A stretch of DNA of 64,000 bases from DASUBN01 sp050261675 (GCA_050261675.1 JBLNDO010000043.1:31481-95480), one strand, 5' to 3'. Numbered from the stretch's first letter, positions 16,067 to 24,860 are shown. Numbers and translations: made by a program. The notes: a model not told the origin generated them from the letters alone.

Positions 16067-16405
16067 GGTATTTTCCGGGAAAAACCGGGTTTTTTTGCTT
16101 CGGGAGGCGGTTTTCCCCGGGGAAAACGCAGTTTCGACCGGCCGGCGGGCGCCCCGGACCCGCAGTTGCTTCAGACGCCCGCCGCCGCCCCTGAGGATTT
16201 CCACCCGCGATTTCGTGGTGTCCAGGCGTTCGGCGATGAAGGCACAGAGCGCGTCGTTGGCCCGGCCCTCGATGGCGGGGGCCCTCAGGCGGACGCGCAA
16301 GACACCGTCCGCGACGCCCACAACGGCATCCGCCTTGGCACCGGGCTGCACGCGCACCGTGAGGACGAGCGCGTCCGCTTCGGCGCGCCAGAACGGCCGG
16401 TTCAT
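16064..16405 (-). CDS. yggU: DUF167 family protein YggU
   Basis: A 113 aa protein. The DUF167 core spans about residues 10-90: LTVRVQPGAKADAVVG, LRVRLRAPAIEGRANDALCAFIAERL and RVEILRGGGGRLKQLRVRG. The last ~20 residues (basic, TASRSKKTRFFPE) extend beyond the usual family length. Biochemical function unknown. The ATG overlaps the yggT stop, and it is the last gene of the yggS-proC-yggT-yggU cluster. Confidence 0.85.
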   Translation of the reverse strand: MNRPFWRAEADALVLTVRVQPGAKADAVVGVADGVLRVRLRAPAIEGRANDALCAFIAERLDTTKSRVEILRGGGGRLKQLRVRGARRPVETAFSPGKTASRSKKTRFFPENT

Positions 16406-16977
16406 AGGCCCATCAGCGGCCAGATGTGAGGCAGGACGTAGTAATCGATGACCTGCAACAGCAGCAGGACCACGAGCGGCGAGAAATCCAGGCCGCCGAG
16501 CGGCGGCAGCACGCTCCTTACCGGCCGAAGCAGGGGCGCGTTCAAGGGGCGCAGCAGGCCATCCATGGAACTCCTGCCTTGCGCGAACCAGCTCAAGATC
16601 ACTTCCAGGAAGATCGTCAGGAAGTACAGGTTCAGCAGGATGTAGACGATCTTGATGAAGGTCCACATGACGAGGTAACCCGGCGCGTAGGGGATATAGG
16701 CGCCTGGCAGGTTCGCGAGGAAGGTCACCAACAGCACATTCAAGAATTGCAGCAGCACCACCAGCACCAGCGCCGCGAGATCGAGCCGGTTCCAGGGGCG
16801 GATCACGCGCCTGAGCGGCAAGAGCAGTGGATTGGTGATCTTCATCATGGCCTGGGCCAGCGGGTTATAAAAGTCCGCGCGCACCTGCTGCATGAGGAAG
16901 CGCAGCATCACGGCACCCGTGTACAGGTTGAGCACGGTGTTGACGATGAACACCAGGGCATGGATCAGGTTGGCCAT
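16402..16977 (-). CDS. yggT: YggT family integral membrane protein
   Basis: A 191 aa inner-membrane protein with two copies of the YggT repeat. Each has a hydrophobic segment followed by a short amphipathic PL/RPL-containing turn (NPLLLPLRRVIRP in the first, NAPLLRPVRSVLPP in the second). Relatives are linked to osmotic stress tolerance and cell division, but the mechanism is unknown. The start overlaps the proC stop by one base, and the stop overlaps yggU. Conserved neighbour of proC. Confidence 0.9.
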   Translation of the reverse strand: MANLIHALVFIVNTVLNLYTGAVMLRFLMQQVRADFYNPLAQAMMKITNPLLLPLRRVIRPWNRLDLAALVLVVLLQFLNVLLVTFLANLPGAYIPYAPGYLVMWTFIKIVYILLNLYFLTIFLEVILSWFAQGRSSMDGLLRPLNAPLLRPVRSVLPPLGGLDFSPLVVLLLLQVIDYYVLPHIWPLMGL

Positions 16978-17813
16978 CAGGATTTCCCCTTGCCCGCGTC
17001 TTCCGCCATTTCGCGCCCCCGGTCCCGGGCCGCGGTCAGGGCGCGCGCCACGGTGGCCTTGAGGCCCTGCTGTTCGAAGACCGCGAGGGCGGCGGCAGTG
17101 GTGCCCTTGGGCGAGGTGACCTGGCGGCGCAAGGCCTCCGGCGGCTCGCCGGATTCCAGCGCCATGCGCGCGGCCCCGAGGGCGGTCTGCAGTGTGAGTT
17201 GCCGCGCCGCCGCCGGGGGTAGTCCCAGTTCCAGCGCGGCAGCCTCCATATGCTCCATGAGCAGGAAGAAGTAGGCGGGTCCGCTGCCCGACACGGCGGT
17301 GACCGAATCCATCAATGACTCATCCTCGATCCACAGGGCCGTGCCCACGGCTTCCAGAATCGCCTGGGCCGTGGTGCGCTGTTCGGTTCTCACCCCGGTT
17401 CCGGCATAAAGCGCCGCGGCGCCCGCGCCGATGAGCGCCGCGGTATTGGGCATGGCGCGCACGATGTTGGCGCCGCCGCCGAGCCAGCGGTCGAGATCCC
17501 CGGTCCGGATGCCGGCCGCCACGCTGATGATGAGCGGTTTCCCCGCCCGCACCGCCGGGGCGATGGATTCCGCGGCGGTCTTCATCACCTGTGGCTTCAC
17601 GGCGAATACCACTACGTCCGCGTCCTGGACGGCGGAGGCGCCGTCGGGGCTCATGCGCACGGGGAAGCGCTTGGAGATGAGTGCGCGCGGCTCGGGACTC
17701 GGATCGGAGACGCTGATGCGTCCCGGCTTGCAGCCCTTGGCCACGAGCCCGCCCACCAGGCTGCGCGCCAGGTTGCCGCCACCGATGAAGGCGATGCGCA
17801 AGTCTTCGAGCAC
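16977..17813 (-). CDS. proC: Pyrroline-5-carboxylate reductase
   Basis: A 278 aa enzyme that reduces pyrroline-5-carboxylate to proline. The N-terminal NAD(P)-binding GGGNLARSLVGGL, the VFAVKPQVM segment, and the signature SVTAVSGSGPAYFFLLMEHM with later VTSPKGTTAAAL are all present. Start is GTG at 17813 preceded by AGGGAGAT. Cytoplasmic. It is followed directly by yggT and preceded by an unusual hairpin array separating it from yggS. Confidence 0.95.
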   Translation of the reverse strand: MLEDLRIAFIGGGNLARSLVGGLVAKGCKPGRISVSDPSPEPRALISKRFPVRMSPDGASAVQDADVVVFAVKPQVMKTAAESIAPAVRAGKPLIISVAAGIRTGDLDRWLGGGANIVRAMPNTAALIGAGAAALYAGTGVRTEQRTTAQAILEAVGTALWIEDESLMDSVTAVSGSGPAYFFLLMEHMEAAALELGLPPAAARQLTLQTALGAARMALESGEPPEALRRQVTSPKGTTAAALAVFEQQGLKATVARALTAARDRGREMAEDAGKGKS

Positions 17814-17872
17814 TCTGATCTCCCTCTAGCTGGTGGCAAGCATACTGCATCAACGTAAAACATAGGATATTT

Positions 17873-18042
17873 GTAGTGCAGGGACGCACTGCACGCGAAG
17901 CAAGCGCCTTGTGCTTGCTTCGGCGGAGGCGAGTCCGGGCCTGTGCCGGACTCGCCGAGCCTGAAAAATCCAGAGATGGATTTTTCAGGCTAAGCTTTAG
18001 ATGTACTAGGCCATTTTCGGTCCACGTGGACCGAAAATGGCC
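17873..18042. repeat. Array of five consecutive hairpins between yggS and proC
   Basis: Five inverted repeats follow each other with almost no spacing: 17873-17892 (7 bp stem with one GU), 17896-17922 (10 bp, 7-base loop), 17928-17956 (11 bp, 7-base loop), 17958-17991 (14 bp, 6-base loop) and 18009-18042 (perfect 34-bp palindrome). The fifth includes the yggS stop-proximal codons; the stop itself is at 18006-18008. The third and fourth are separated by one base. The sequences of the stems are unrelated, so it is not a simple tandem repeat. Confidence 0.85.
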
Positions 18043-18740
18043 GTCCCGATGCGAACCATCGTCGAGCCTTCGGCGATGGCGGCGTCCATGTCGTCCGTCA
18101 TGCCCATGGAGAGCGTGTCCAGCCCGAGTCCTTCCGCATTCAATCGTTCGAGCATTCCCCGCAGCTGCCGGAACGGCGCACGTTGCGCCTCCGGGTTCTT
18201 CGCCGGCGCCGGGATGGTCATGAGGCCGCGCAACTTCAGGCGCGGCAGGGCCACCACGGCCCGCGCCAGTTCCGCCACGCGCTCCGGCGCCACGCCTCCC
18301 TTGCTGGACTCCCCGGAAACGTTCACCTGCAGACAGACCTGCAGCGGGGGCAGCGCGGCCGGGCGCTGGTCCGAGAGCCGCCGGGCGAGGCTTTCCCGGT
18401 CCAGCGTGTGAAGCCAGTGGAAGCGCTCCGCCACCGTACGGGTCTTGTTGGATTGCAACGCGCCGATGAAATGCCACTGTAACGGCCGCCCGGCGAGCGC
18501 ATCCAGCTTCGGCAGCGCCTCCTGCAGGTAGTTCTCGCCGAAATCCACCTGGCCCGCCTCCGCGGCGGCCAGGATCGTGCCGGCCGGCTGGGTTTTGCTC
18601 ACGACCACGAGGCGTATCCCCGCCGGGTCGCGCCCGGCGCGCGCCGCCGCCGCGGCGATGCGTGTGCGGACGGCGGCGAGATGGGTGGCCACGGGTTCCA
18701 GGGAGGCTCTCCTTATAGAGGGGGAAGCATAGATATGCAT
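18006..18740 (-). CDS. yggS: YggS family PLP-homeostasis protein
   Basis: A PLP-binding protein of the YggS/PLPBP family, 244 aa from the ATG. Conserved motifs are VVSKTQPAGTI (PLP Lys), FGENYLQEALPK, WHFIGALQSNKTRTV and LSMGMTDDMDAAIAEGSTMVRIGTAIFG. It keeps free PLP and vitamer levels balanced. The homology begins only at EPVATHLAAVRTRI. AAGGAG occurs near 18712-18717, just upstream of a CTG at that point, so a non-ATG start about 14 residues in is likely. The last eight codons are made by a 34-bp palindrome. Confidence 0.88.
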   Translation of the reverse strand: MHIYASPSIRRASLEPVATHLAAVRTRIAAAAARAGRDPAGIRLVVVSKTQPAGTILAAAEAGQVDFGENYLQEALPKLDALAGRPLQWHFIGALQSNKTRTVAERFHWLHTLDRESLARRLSDQRPAALPPLQVCLQVNVSGESSKGGVAPERVAELARAVVALPRLKLRGLMTIPAPAKNPEAQRAPFRQLRGMLERLNAEGLGLDTLSMGMTDDMDAAIAEGSTMVRIGTAIFGPRGPKMA

Positions 18741-18755
18741 GCAAAATGAGTCCGT

Positions 18756-18761
18756 TATACT
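18756..18761 (+). promoter_or_regulatory. Possible -10 element for pilT
   Basis: TATACT at 18756-18761, 74 bp before the pilT ATG, resembles a -10 box, but no good -35 lies 16-18 bp upstream. The yggS-pilT divergent region is short (94 bp). Confidence 0.3.
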
Positions 18762-18834
18762 CTAAGCCCGCCTGCCCGCCACGTCAGGACCGGCGGGGTG
18801 TCTGAAGCGTCCAAAAGCCCAGGGGACAACGATA

Positions 18835-19878
18835 ATGCCAGCCGATATCTCGCAACTGCTCGCCTTTGGCGTCAAGAACAAGGCTTCCGACCTGCACCTG
18901 TCGGCGGGCGTGCCACCCATGATCCGCGTGGACGGCGACGTGCGCCGCATCAACATGCCGGCGCTGGAACACAAGGACGTGCACGACATGGTGTACGACA
19001 TCATGAACGACAAGCAGCGCAAAGACTACGAAGAGTTCCTGGAGTGCGACTTCTCGTTCGAGATCCCCGGCCTTGCCCGCTTCCGCGTCAATGCCTTCAA
19101 CCAGAACCGCGGCTCCGGCGCCGTGTTCCGCACCATTCCGTCCAAGATCCTTTCCTTGGAGGACCTGAACGCGCCCGCCATCTTCAAGGACATCTCCGAC
19201 AATCCGCGTGGCATCGTGTTGGTCACCGGGCCCACAGGCTCCGGCAAATCCACCACGCTCGCGGCGATGATCAACTACATCAACGAGAACGAGTTCGGCC
19301 ACATCCTCACCATCGAGGACCCCATCGAATTCGTGCACGAGTCCAAGAAGTGCCTCATCAACCAGCGCGAAGTGCACCGCGACACCCTCGGGTTCAACGA
19401 GGCCCTGCGCTCGGCGCTGCGCGAGGACCCGGACTGCATCCTGGTGGGCGAAATGCGCGACCTGGAAACCATCCGCCTGGCGCTCTCCGGCGCCGAGACG
19501 GGCCACTTGGTGTTCGGCACGCTGCACACGAGCTCCGCCGCCAAGACCATCGACCGCATCGTGGACGTGTTCCCGGCGGCCGAGAAGGACATGGTGCGGT
19601 CCATGATCTCCGAGTCGCTGCGCGCGGTGATTTCGCAGACGCTGCTGAAGAAGATCGGCGGCGGCCGCGCCGCGGCCCACGAGATCATGATCGGCACCGG
19701 CGCCATCCGCAACCTGATCCGCGAGAACAAGATCGCGCAGATGTACTCGGCCATCCAGACCGGCCAGCAGTACGGCATGCAGACCCTGGACCAGAACCTC
19801 CAGGACATGATCCGCAAGGGCATCATCACCAAGGAAGAGGCGCGCGGCAAGGCGACCCAGAAGGAACTCTTCAACTGA
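18835..19878 (+). CDS. pilT: Type IV pilus retraction ATPase PilT
   Basis: A 347 aa hexameric secretion-type ATPase that depolymerises type IV pili. The N-terminal PAS-like part (ASDLHLSAGVPPMIRVDG) is followed by Walker A GPTGSGKS at residues 132-139, the Asp box LTIEDPIEF, Walker B CILVGEMRDLETI and the His box GHLVFGTLHTSSAAKTIDR. A C-terminal AIRNLIRENKIAQMYSAIQTG retraction motif (AIRNLIRE) identifies PilT rather than PilB. First gene of a three-ATPase array. Confidence 0.96.
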   Translation: MPADISQLLAFGVKNKASDLHLSAGVPPMIRVDGDVRRINMPALEHKDVHDMVYDIMNDKQRKDYEEFLECDFSFEIPGLARFRVNAFNQNRGSGAVFRTIPSKILSLEDLNAPAIFKDISDNPRGIVLVTGPTGSGKSTTLAAMINYINENEFGHILTIEDPIEFVHESKKCLINQREVHRDTLGFNEALRSALREDPDCILVGEMRDLETIRLALSGAETGHLVFGTLHTSSAAKTIDRIVDVFPAAEKDMVRSMISESLRAVISQTLLKKIGGGRAAAHEIMIGTGAIRNLIRENKIAQMYSAIQTGQQYGMQTLDQNLQDMIRKGIITKEEARGKATQKELFN

Positions 19879-19912
19879 AGCGCGCGCCCTGAAGGCGAGC
19901 GGAGCGTAAGTA

Positions 19913-21070
19913 ATGGAAAGAGATCAAGCCATAAAATTCATGCAGGATCTGTTGCGGGCCATGGTCAGCCGCAAGGGCTCCGACCTGTTCATCACCGCCG
20001 GGTTCCCGCCGGCCATGAAGGTGGACGGCCAGATCACGCCGGTCACCGACAAGCCGCTTTCGCCGGACCAGAGCGCCATGCTGGTGCGCGCCATCATGAA
20101 CGACCGGCAGACCAAGGAGTTCGACGCCAGCAAGGAATGCAACTTCGCCATCAATCCGCCGGGCATCGGGCGCTTCCGCGTCAACGCCTTCGTGCAGCAG
20201 GGCCGCGCGGGCGCCGTGCTGCGTACCATCACCAGCGAGATCCCGGACTTCGACAAGATGGGGCTGCCGCCCGTCCTGAAGGACGTGGTGATGGAGAAAC
20301 GCGGCCTCGTCATCATGGTGGGTGGCACGGGCTCCGGCAAGTCCACCTCGCTCGCGGCCATGCTCGGCCATCGCAACAAGAACACCAAGGGCCACATCAT
20401 CACCATCGAGGACCCCATCGAATACGTGCACCCGCATCTCGGTTGCATCATCATGCAGCGCGAGGTGGGTGTGGACACCGATTCCTGGGAAATCGCCCTC
20501 AAGAACACCCTGCGCCAGGCGCCGGACGTGATCCTGATCGGTGAAATCCGCGACCGCGAGACCATGGAGCACGCGGTACAGTTCGCCGAGACCGGCCACC
20601 TCTGCCTCTCCACGCTGCATGCCAACAGCGCTAACCAGGCTTTGGACCGCATCATCAACCTGTTCCCCGAGGAGCGCCGCACGCAGCTGCTGATGGACCT
20701 GTCGCTCAACGTCAAAGGCATCATCTCCCAGCGCCTCATCAAGAAACCCGACGGCAAGGGCCGCGTGGCGGCGCTGGAGATCATGCTCAACTCGCCCCTG
20801 ATCTCGGACCTAATCTTCAAAGGGGAGGTGGCACAGATCAAGGAAATCATGGCCAAGTCCACCCAGCTCGGCATGCAGACCTTCGACCAGGCGCTGTTCA
20901 ACCATTACGAAGCGGGCAACATCAGCTACGAGGAGGCGATCCGCAACGCCGATTCGCAGAACGAACTGCGCCTCCGGATCAAGCTGGAGAGCAAGCGCGA
21001 GAAGCCCCCCATCGATGAGGGCATCGACGCGATGCAGCTCGTCGATCCGGGCAAGGGCCAGAAGATCTGA
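19913..21070 (+). CDS. pilU: PilT-dependent retraction ATPase PilU
   Basis: A 385 aa PilT-family ATPase. ITAGFPPAMKVDGQITPVTDKPLSP is typical of PilU. Walker A is GGTGSGKS (residues 137-144), followed by LTIEDPIEYVHPHLGCIIMQREVGVD and the Walker B ILIGEIRDRETM. The retraction segment is altered relative to PilT (SPLISDLIFKGEVAQIKEIM). PilU needs PilT for function and helps retract under load. Starts 34 bp after pilT. Confidence 0.94.
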   Translation: MERDQAIKFMQDLLRAMVSRKGSDLFITAGFPPAMKVDGQITPVTDKPLSPDQSAMLVRAIMNDRQTKEFDASKECNFAINPPGIGRFRVNAFVQQGRAGAVLRTITSEIPDFDKMGLPPVLKDVVMEKRGLVIMVGGTGSGKSTSLAAMLGHRNKNTKGHIITIEDPIEYVHPHLGCIIMQREVGVDTDSWEIALKNTLRQAPDVILIGEIRDRETMEHAVQFAETGHLCLSTLHANSANQALDRIINLFPEERRTQLLMDLSLNVKGIISQRLIKKPDGKGRVAALEIMLNSPLISDLIFKGEVAQIKEIMAKSTQLGMQTFDQALFNHYEAGNISYEEAIRNADSQNELRLRIKLESKREKPPIDEGIDAMQLVDPGKGQKI

Positions 21071-21097
21071 GAGCGTACGCAGACTATCCAGGGGTGC

Positions 21098-21117
21098 GCG
21101 CCGCCTCGCTGCGGCGC
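21098..21117. other. Hairpin between pilU and the third ATPase gene
   Basis: A 7-bp GC stem (GCGCCGC / GCGGCGC) with a six-base loop in the 80-bp pilU-pilU2 gap. No T-run follows, so it is not a clear terminator; it may stabilise the pilTU mRNA or attenuate. Confidence 0.4.
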
Positions 21118-21150
21118 CTTGATTAGAACGACCTACGACGGAAGCAGACC

Positions 21151-22206
21151 ATGGACCTTAGTCCCTACCTCAAGCTCATGGTGGAGAAGAACGCCTCCGA
21201 CCTTTACTTCACCAGCAACTCGCCGGTGAAGATCAAGATCGAGGGCAAGCAGGTGCCGGTGGGCAAGACCCTGCTGACGGGCGAGATGGTGAAGGCCGCC
21301 GCCTACGGCATCATGAGCGAGAAGCAGCGCAAATCCTACGAGGTGAAGCACGAATGTGACTTCGCCATCGCCGAGGAGGGCGTGGGCCGCTTCCGCGTGA
21401 ACGTGTTCGTGCAGCGCGGCCAGGTGGCCATGGTGCTGCGCTACATCCCGTCCTCCATCCCCAAGTTCGAGAGCCTGAAGCTGCCGCCGATCCTGAAGGA
21501 CCTGATCCTGCACAAGCGCGGCCTGCTGCTAATGGTGGGTTCCACGGGTTCCGGCAAGTCCACCACGCTCGCTGCCATGGTGAACCACCGCAACGAGAGC
21601 CAGGCGGGGCACATCCTCACCATCGAGGATCCCATCGAGTTCAGCCACCCCAATATCCAGTCCATCGTGAACCAGCGTGAGGTGGGGCAGGACACCCTGT
21701 CCTATGCCAACGCGCTCAAGAGCTCCTTGCGCGAGGCGCCGGACGTGATCCTCATCGGCGAAATCCGCGACCGCGAGACCATGGAGGCGGCGATCGAGCT
21801 CGCCGGCACCGGCCACCTAGCCATCTCGACGCTGCACGCCAACAACGCGCACCAGACCATGGATCGCATCGTCAACATGTTCCCGCAGGAACTGCACAAG
21901 CAGCTTTTCATGGACCTGTCGCTCAACCTGCGCGCCATCATTTCCCAGCGCCTGGTTATCGGCAAGGACGGCAAGCGCGTGGCGGCGGTGGAGGTCATGC
22001 TCAACACCCCGCATATCGCCGACCTGATTCTGAAAGGCCAGATCGATTCCATCCGCGAAGCCATGGAGGAGAGTCCGGAGGGCGGCATGCAGTCCTTCGA
22101 CGAGGCCCTGCACCGGCTCTACAAGGAAGGCCGCATCGACCTCGAGGAGGCGCTCAAGAACGCCGACTCCCGCGCCAACCTCGAAGCGAAGATCAACTTC
22201 GGTTAG
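21151..22206 (+). CDS. Third PilT/PilU-family ATPase
   Basis: A 351 aa ATPase of the PilT/PilU family. VEKNASDLYFTSNSPVKIKIEG is PilU-like; Walker A is GSTGSGKS (residues 130-137), and the HILTIEDPIEFSHPNIQSIVNQREVGQDTLSY, ILIGEIRDRETMEAAIELAGTGHLAISTLHANN motifs are intact. It matches PilU more than PilT in the retraction loop (TPHIADLILKGQIDSIREAM). Both ATPase and oligomerisation motifs are preserved, so it should be active. It lies 80 bp after pilU. Extra retraction-type ATPases occur in some gammaproteobacteria, but a specific role is not established here. Confidence 0.9.
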   Translation: MDLSPYLKLMVEKNASDLYFTSNSPVKIKIEGKQVPVGKTLLTGEMVKAAAYGIMSEKQRKSYEVKHECDFAIAEEGVGRFRVNVFVQRGQVAMVLRYIPSSIPKFESLKLPPILKDLILHKRGLLLMVGSTGSGKSTTLAAMVNHRNESQAGHILTIEDPIEFSHPNIQSIVNQREVGQDTLSYANALKSSLREAPDVILIGEIRDRETMEAAIELAGTGHLAISTLHANNAHQTMDRIVNMFPQELHKQLFMDLSLNLRAIISQRLVIGKDGKRVAAVEVMLNTPHIADLILKGQIDSIREAMEESPEGGMQSFDEALHRLYKEGRIDLEEALKNADSRANLEAKINFG

Positions 22207-22236
22207 ACGGATCCATACGAAATATTGGGGTATCGC

Positions 22237-24324
22237 ATGTTAAGAAAATTGCTCTTGGGCCTTGCGCTCTGCACGGCTGCGCCAACCATATTTGCCGACA
22301 GTTCCGCGGCTGTGCCAGCGGAGGCTTTCTTCACCTACGCCAAGGTTTCCGCCGCTAAGATTTCACCCGACGGCAAGTACCTGGCTATGGCCGTGGCAAA
22401 CGAAAAGACGGGGCTTGAGAAAAACATTCTCGCCATCGTCAGTCTCAGCGACATGAAGGCGAAAGCAAGTTTCTGGTTGAAAGGCGATCAGTCCGTGCTC
22501 AATTTTTGGTGGGCGAACGACGAGCGAGTCCTGGTGGCAACTGCGACCCAAACCGGGAGCTTCGATAGCCCACTTCCGGACGGAGATCTGTACGCAATCA
22601 ATGTGGACGGCACCAAAAAGCGCCAACTGTTGCCTTATCATCCCGAGGAACAGAACACACACATGCAGAGATCGGTCAATACCGATGTGTACTACGGTGG
22701 GCTTATTTATCTCGACCCTGACAGGGATCCCAAGCATGTTCTGTTCAAGGGCAACATCCGGGAAGGGAGTTATTACCGACAGACCCCTAAAGCCTACAAA
22801 CTCGACATTTATACCGGAGACATCCGTCAGGTCGCGCAAGGAGACGAAGCGACGGGGTCATTGATGGCGGACCAGGACGGGAACATTCGCATGACCTGGG
22901 GTGACGACGGCGATGGCCATGCGGTGCTTTTCTATCGTGCGGACGGTGATTCATTCGATTGGAAGAATCTCAGCACCCTGTATAGGGGCGAAGACCCCGC
23001 TCAGGTGGAGTCCAGGGTTGTGGGCTTTGCACCGGATGAGAAGCATTTTTACTGGCTGGGTCGCACCAAAGATTCGACCATGGGGCTGTATCTCGTGGAT
23101 CCCGATACCTTGGAGAAGAAGCCTCTGTTTGAAGATGCGAATTTCGACATCAATGGATGGGACTTCAATTTTGACGAGGACGGAGTGGTTTGGTCTTTCA
23201 AGGATGACAAGGGAATGCGCAGCCTCGTTGCCGTTCAGACGATGCCTGGATTACCTCAGTTGCATGTCATCGATTCCAGCGACTTGAAGGCCCAATATTT
23301 GACCGCCTTGTATCAGGCTTTTGACGGACAGGAAGTGGAGATCACCAGTGCAACCCGCGACCATAGCATCCTGATGCTGTTGGTCTCGAGCGACCGCAAT
23401 CCCGGTGATTTTTACCTATTTGATACCAAGACCAACAAGGCGAATTTCCTGTTCGCATCAAAACCGGAGATTGATCCCGACACGATGCCGAGCATGATGC
23501 CCATCACCTTTACCGCGCGTGATGGTGTCGTATTGCATGGCTACCTGACTTTGCCGCCGAGTTCCTCTGGCAAGAACTTGCCGCTTATCGTGAATCCCCA
23601 TGGCGGACCGCATACTATAAGGGACGTATGGGGATTCAGTTCCATCTACCCAGAGCCCCAATTCTTCGCTAGTCACGGATATGCAGTGCTGCAACTCAAT
23701 TATCGCGGCTCTGGCGGTTATGGCCTCAAGTTGCAACAATTGGGCTATCGTCATTGGTCCAGCACCATGCAGGACGATTTGGCCGATGGCGTTGCCTGGG
23801 CTATTAAGCAAGGGTATGCGGACCCAAATCGAGTCTGCATCTATGGAGCCAGCTACGGCGGTTATGCGGCTTTTGAGAACCCTATCCGCTACCCGAACCT
23901 GTATAAGTGCGCCGTGGGCTACGTTGGGGCTTATGACTTGACTCTATTGGGCGAGGAGGGAGATGTTTCGCACTTCGCCGGTGGAGTCCATGCCATGGAT
24001 GTCTATCTTGGTACGGACATGGAAGAACGCAAGCGCGAGTCGCCGGCCTACAACGCCGACAAGCTCAAACTGCCTTTGTTCATCATCTATGGCGGCGCGG
24101 ATTTCCGTGTCGTACCTGACCACGCCAAGAACATGATGGCAGCTCTGGATAAAGCTGATATAAAGTACGAACTCATGTACGAACCTAACGAAGGCCACGG
24201 TTTCCGGAATCAGGATCACGTCATTGAGCTCTATAAACGCTTGCTGGCATTCTTCGACAAATACATCGGCCCCGATGCCGCCAAGCCACCGTCGGATACG
24301 GCCAAGTCGGGCAACTCTCACTGA
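22237..24324 (+). CDS. S9 family prolyl oligopeptidase-like peptidase
   Basis: A 695 aa exported serine peptidase. The signal peptide is KLLLGLALCTAAPTIFA. The N-terminal half is a beta-propeller (repeated ISPDGKYLA, ANDERVLVATA, EDGVVWSFKDD blades); the C-terminal half is an alpha/beta hydrolase with GASYGGYAAF (Ser539), GADFRVVPDHA (Asp622) and NEGHGF (His654), a full triad. The base and codon composition is visibly less GC-rich than both flanks, suggesting transfer. ATG at 22237 is used; TTG at 22225 is possible. Followed 10 bp later by a lipoprotein gene. Confidence 0.88.
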   Translation: MLRKLLLGLALCTAAPTIFADSSAAVPAEAFFTYAKVSAAKISPDGKYLAMAVANEKTGLEKNILAIVSLSDMKAKASFWLKGDQSVLNFWWANDERVLVATATQTGSFDSPLPDGDLYAINVDGTKKRQLLPYHPEEQNTHMQRSVNTDVYYGGLIYLDPDRDPKHVLFKGNIREGSYYRQTPKAYKLDIYTGDIRQVAQGDEATGSLMADQDGNIRMTWGDDGDGHAVLFYRADGDSFDWKNLSTLYRGEDPAQVESRVVGFAPDEKHFYWLGRTKDSTMGLYLVDPDTLEKKPLFEDANFDINGWDFNFDEDGVVWSFKDDKGMRSLVAVQTMPGLPQLHVIDSSDLKAQYLTALYQAFDGQEVEITSATRDHSILMLLVSSDRNPGDFYLFDTKTNKANFLFASKPEIDPDTMPSMMPITFTARDGVVLHGYLTLPPSSSGKNLPLIVNPHGGPHTIRDVWGFSSIYPEPQFFASHGYAVLQLNYRGSGGYGLKLQQLGYRHWSSTMQDDLADGVAWAIKQGYADPNRVCIYGASYGGYAAFENPIRYPNLYKCAVGYVGAYDLTLLGEEGDVSHFAGGVHAMDVYLGTDMEERKRESPAYNADKLKLPLFIIYGGADFRVVPDHAKNMMAALDKADIKYELMYEPNEGHGFRNQDHVIELYKRLLAFFDKYIGPDAAKPPSDTAKSGNSH

Positions 24325-24334
24325 TACACTGACC

Positions 24335-24838
24335 ATGATCGGCACCGTGAATACTGCGCGGTTCAGACCCGTCATCGTGTCGGCCTTGACCGTGTTGTTG
24401 ACGGGCTGCGGCGTGGACATGGTGAAACCCGATCAAGCGGTAAAGCTGCAGCCCGGGCAGGGCATCGCAGCCGTGGTGATCGACACCTTGGACCCGCTGG
24501 ACAGCATCACTATCGACTCGCCCGACAACAGCCATGCACCGTCCATTGTCATGGAGAGCGTGCAAAAGGGCATATCATTATTCGTTTACAAGGTGCCGAC
24601 AGGTAAATACTGCGTTGTATCAATCCATTACGGTGTATGGCGCATTACTCAAAAAGACCCCGGAAATGGAGCTTGCTTCGAGGTAACGGAGGGTAAGGTC
24701 TCTTACAGCGGAAACATCGGCCCGCGAGTCTACGGCACCGAAGTGCGTACCGCTCAAGCTTTTGATTGGAAGTCTTTCCAAGAGATGTTGACGCACTGGT
24801 ATCCGAACCTGTCCGGCATTCCGGTGGCCCTACCCTGA
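24335..24838 (+). CDS. Predicted lipoprotein, function unknown
   Basis: A 167 aa protein with a signal sequence and lipobox LTVLLTGC, so it should be lipidated and outer-membrane bound. The mature part is a short beta-rich domain (KYCVVSIHYGVWRITQ, GACFEVTEGKVSYSGNIGP) with two Cys, as in DUF-type accessory lipoproteins; I do not recognise a family. Like the S9 peptidase gene just upstream it is AT-richer than its surroundings, so the two were probably acquired together. Followed by a rho-independent terminator. Confidence 0.75.
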   Translation: MIGTVNTARFRPVIVSALTVLLTGCGVDMVKPDQAVKLQPGQGIAAVVIDTLDPLDSITIDSPDNSHAPSIVMESVQKGISLFVYKVPTGKYCVVSIHYGVWRITQKDPGNGACFEVTEGKVSYSGNIGPRVYGTEVRTAQAFDWKSFQEMLTHWYPNLSGIPVALP

Positions 24839-24860
24839 ACGACAGGCTAAAACACTAAAG

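Noticed and set aside
21098..21117. Terminator between pilU and the third ATPase
   Set aside because: Stem is good but no T-run follows, so it is reported only as a hairpin.
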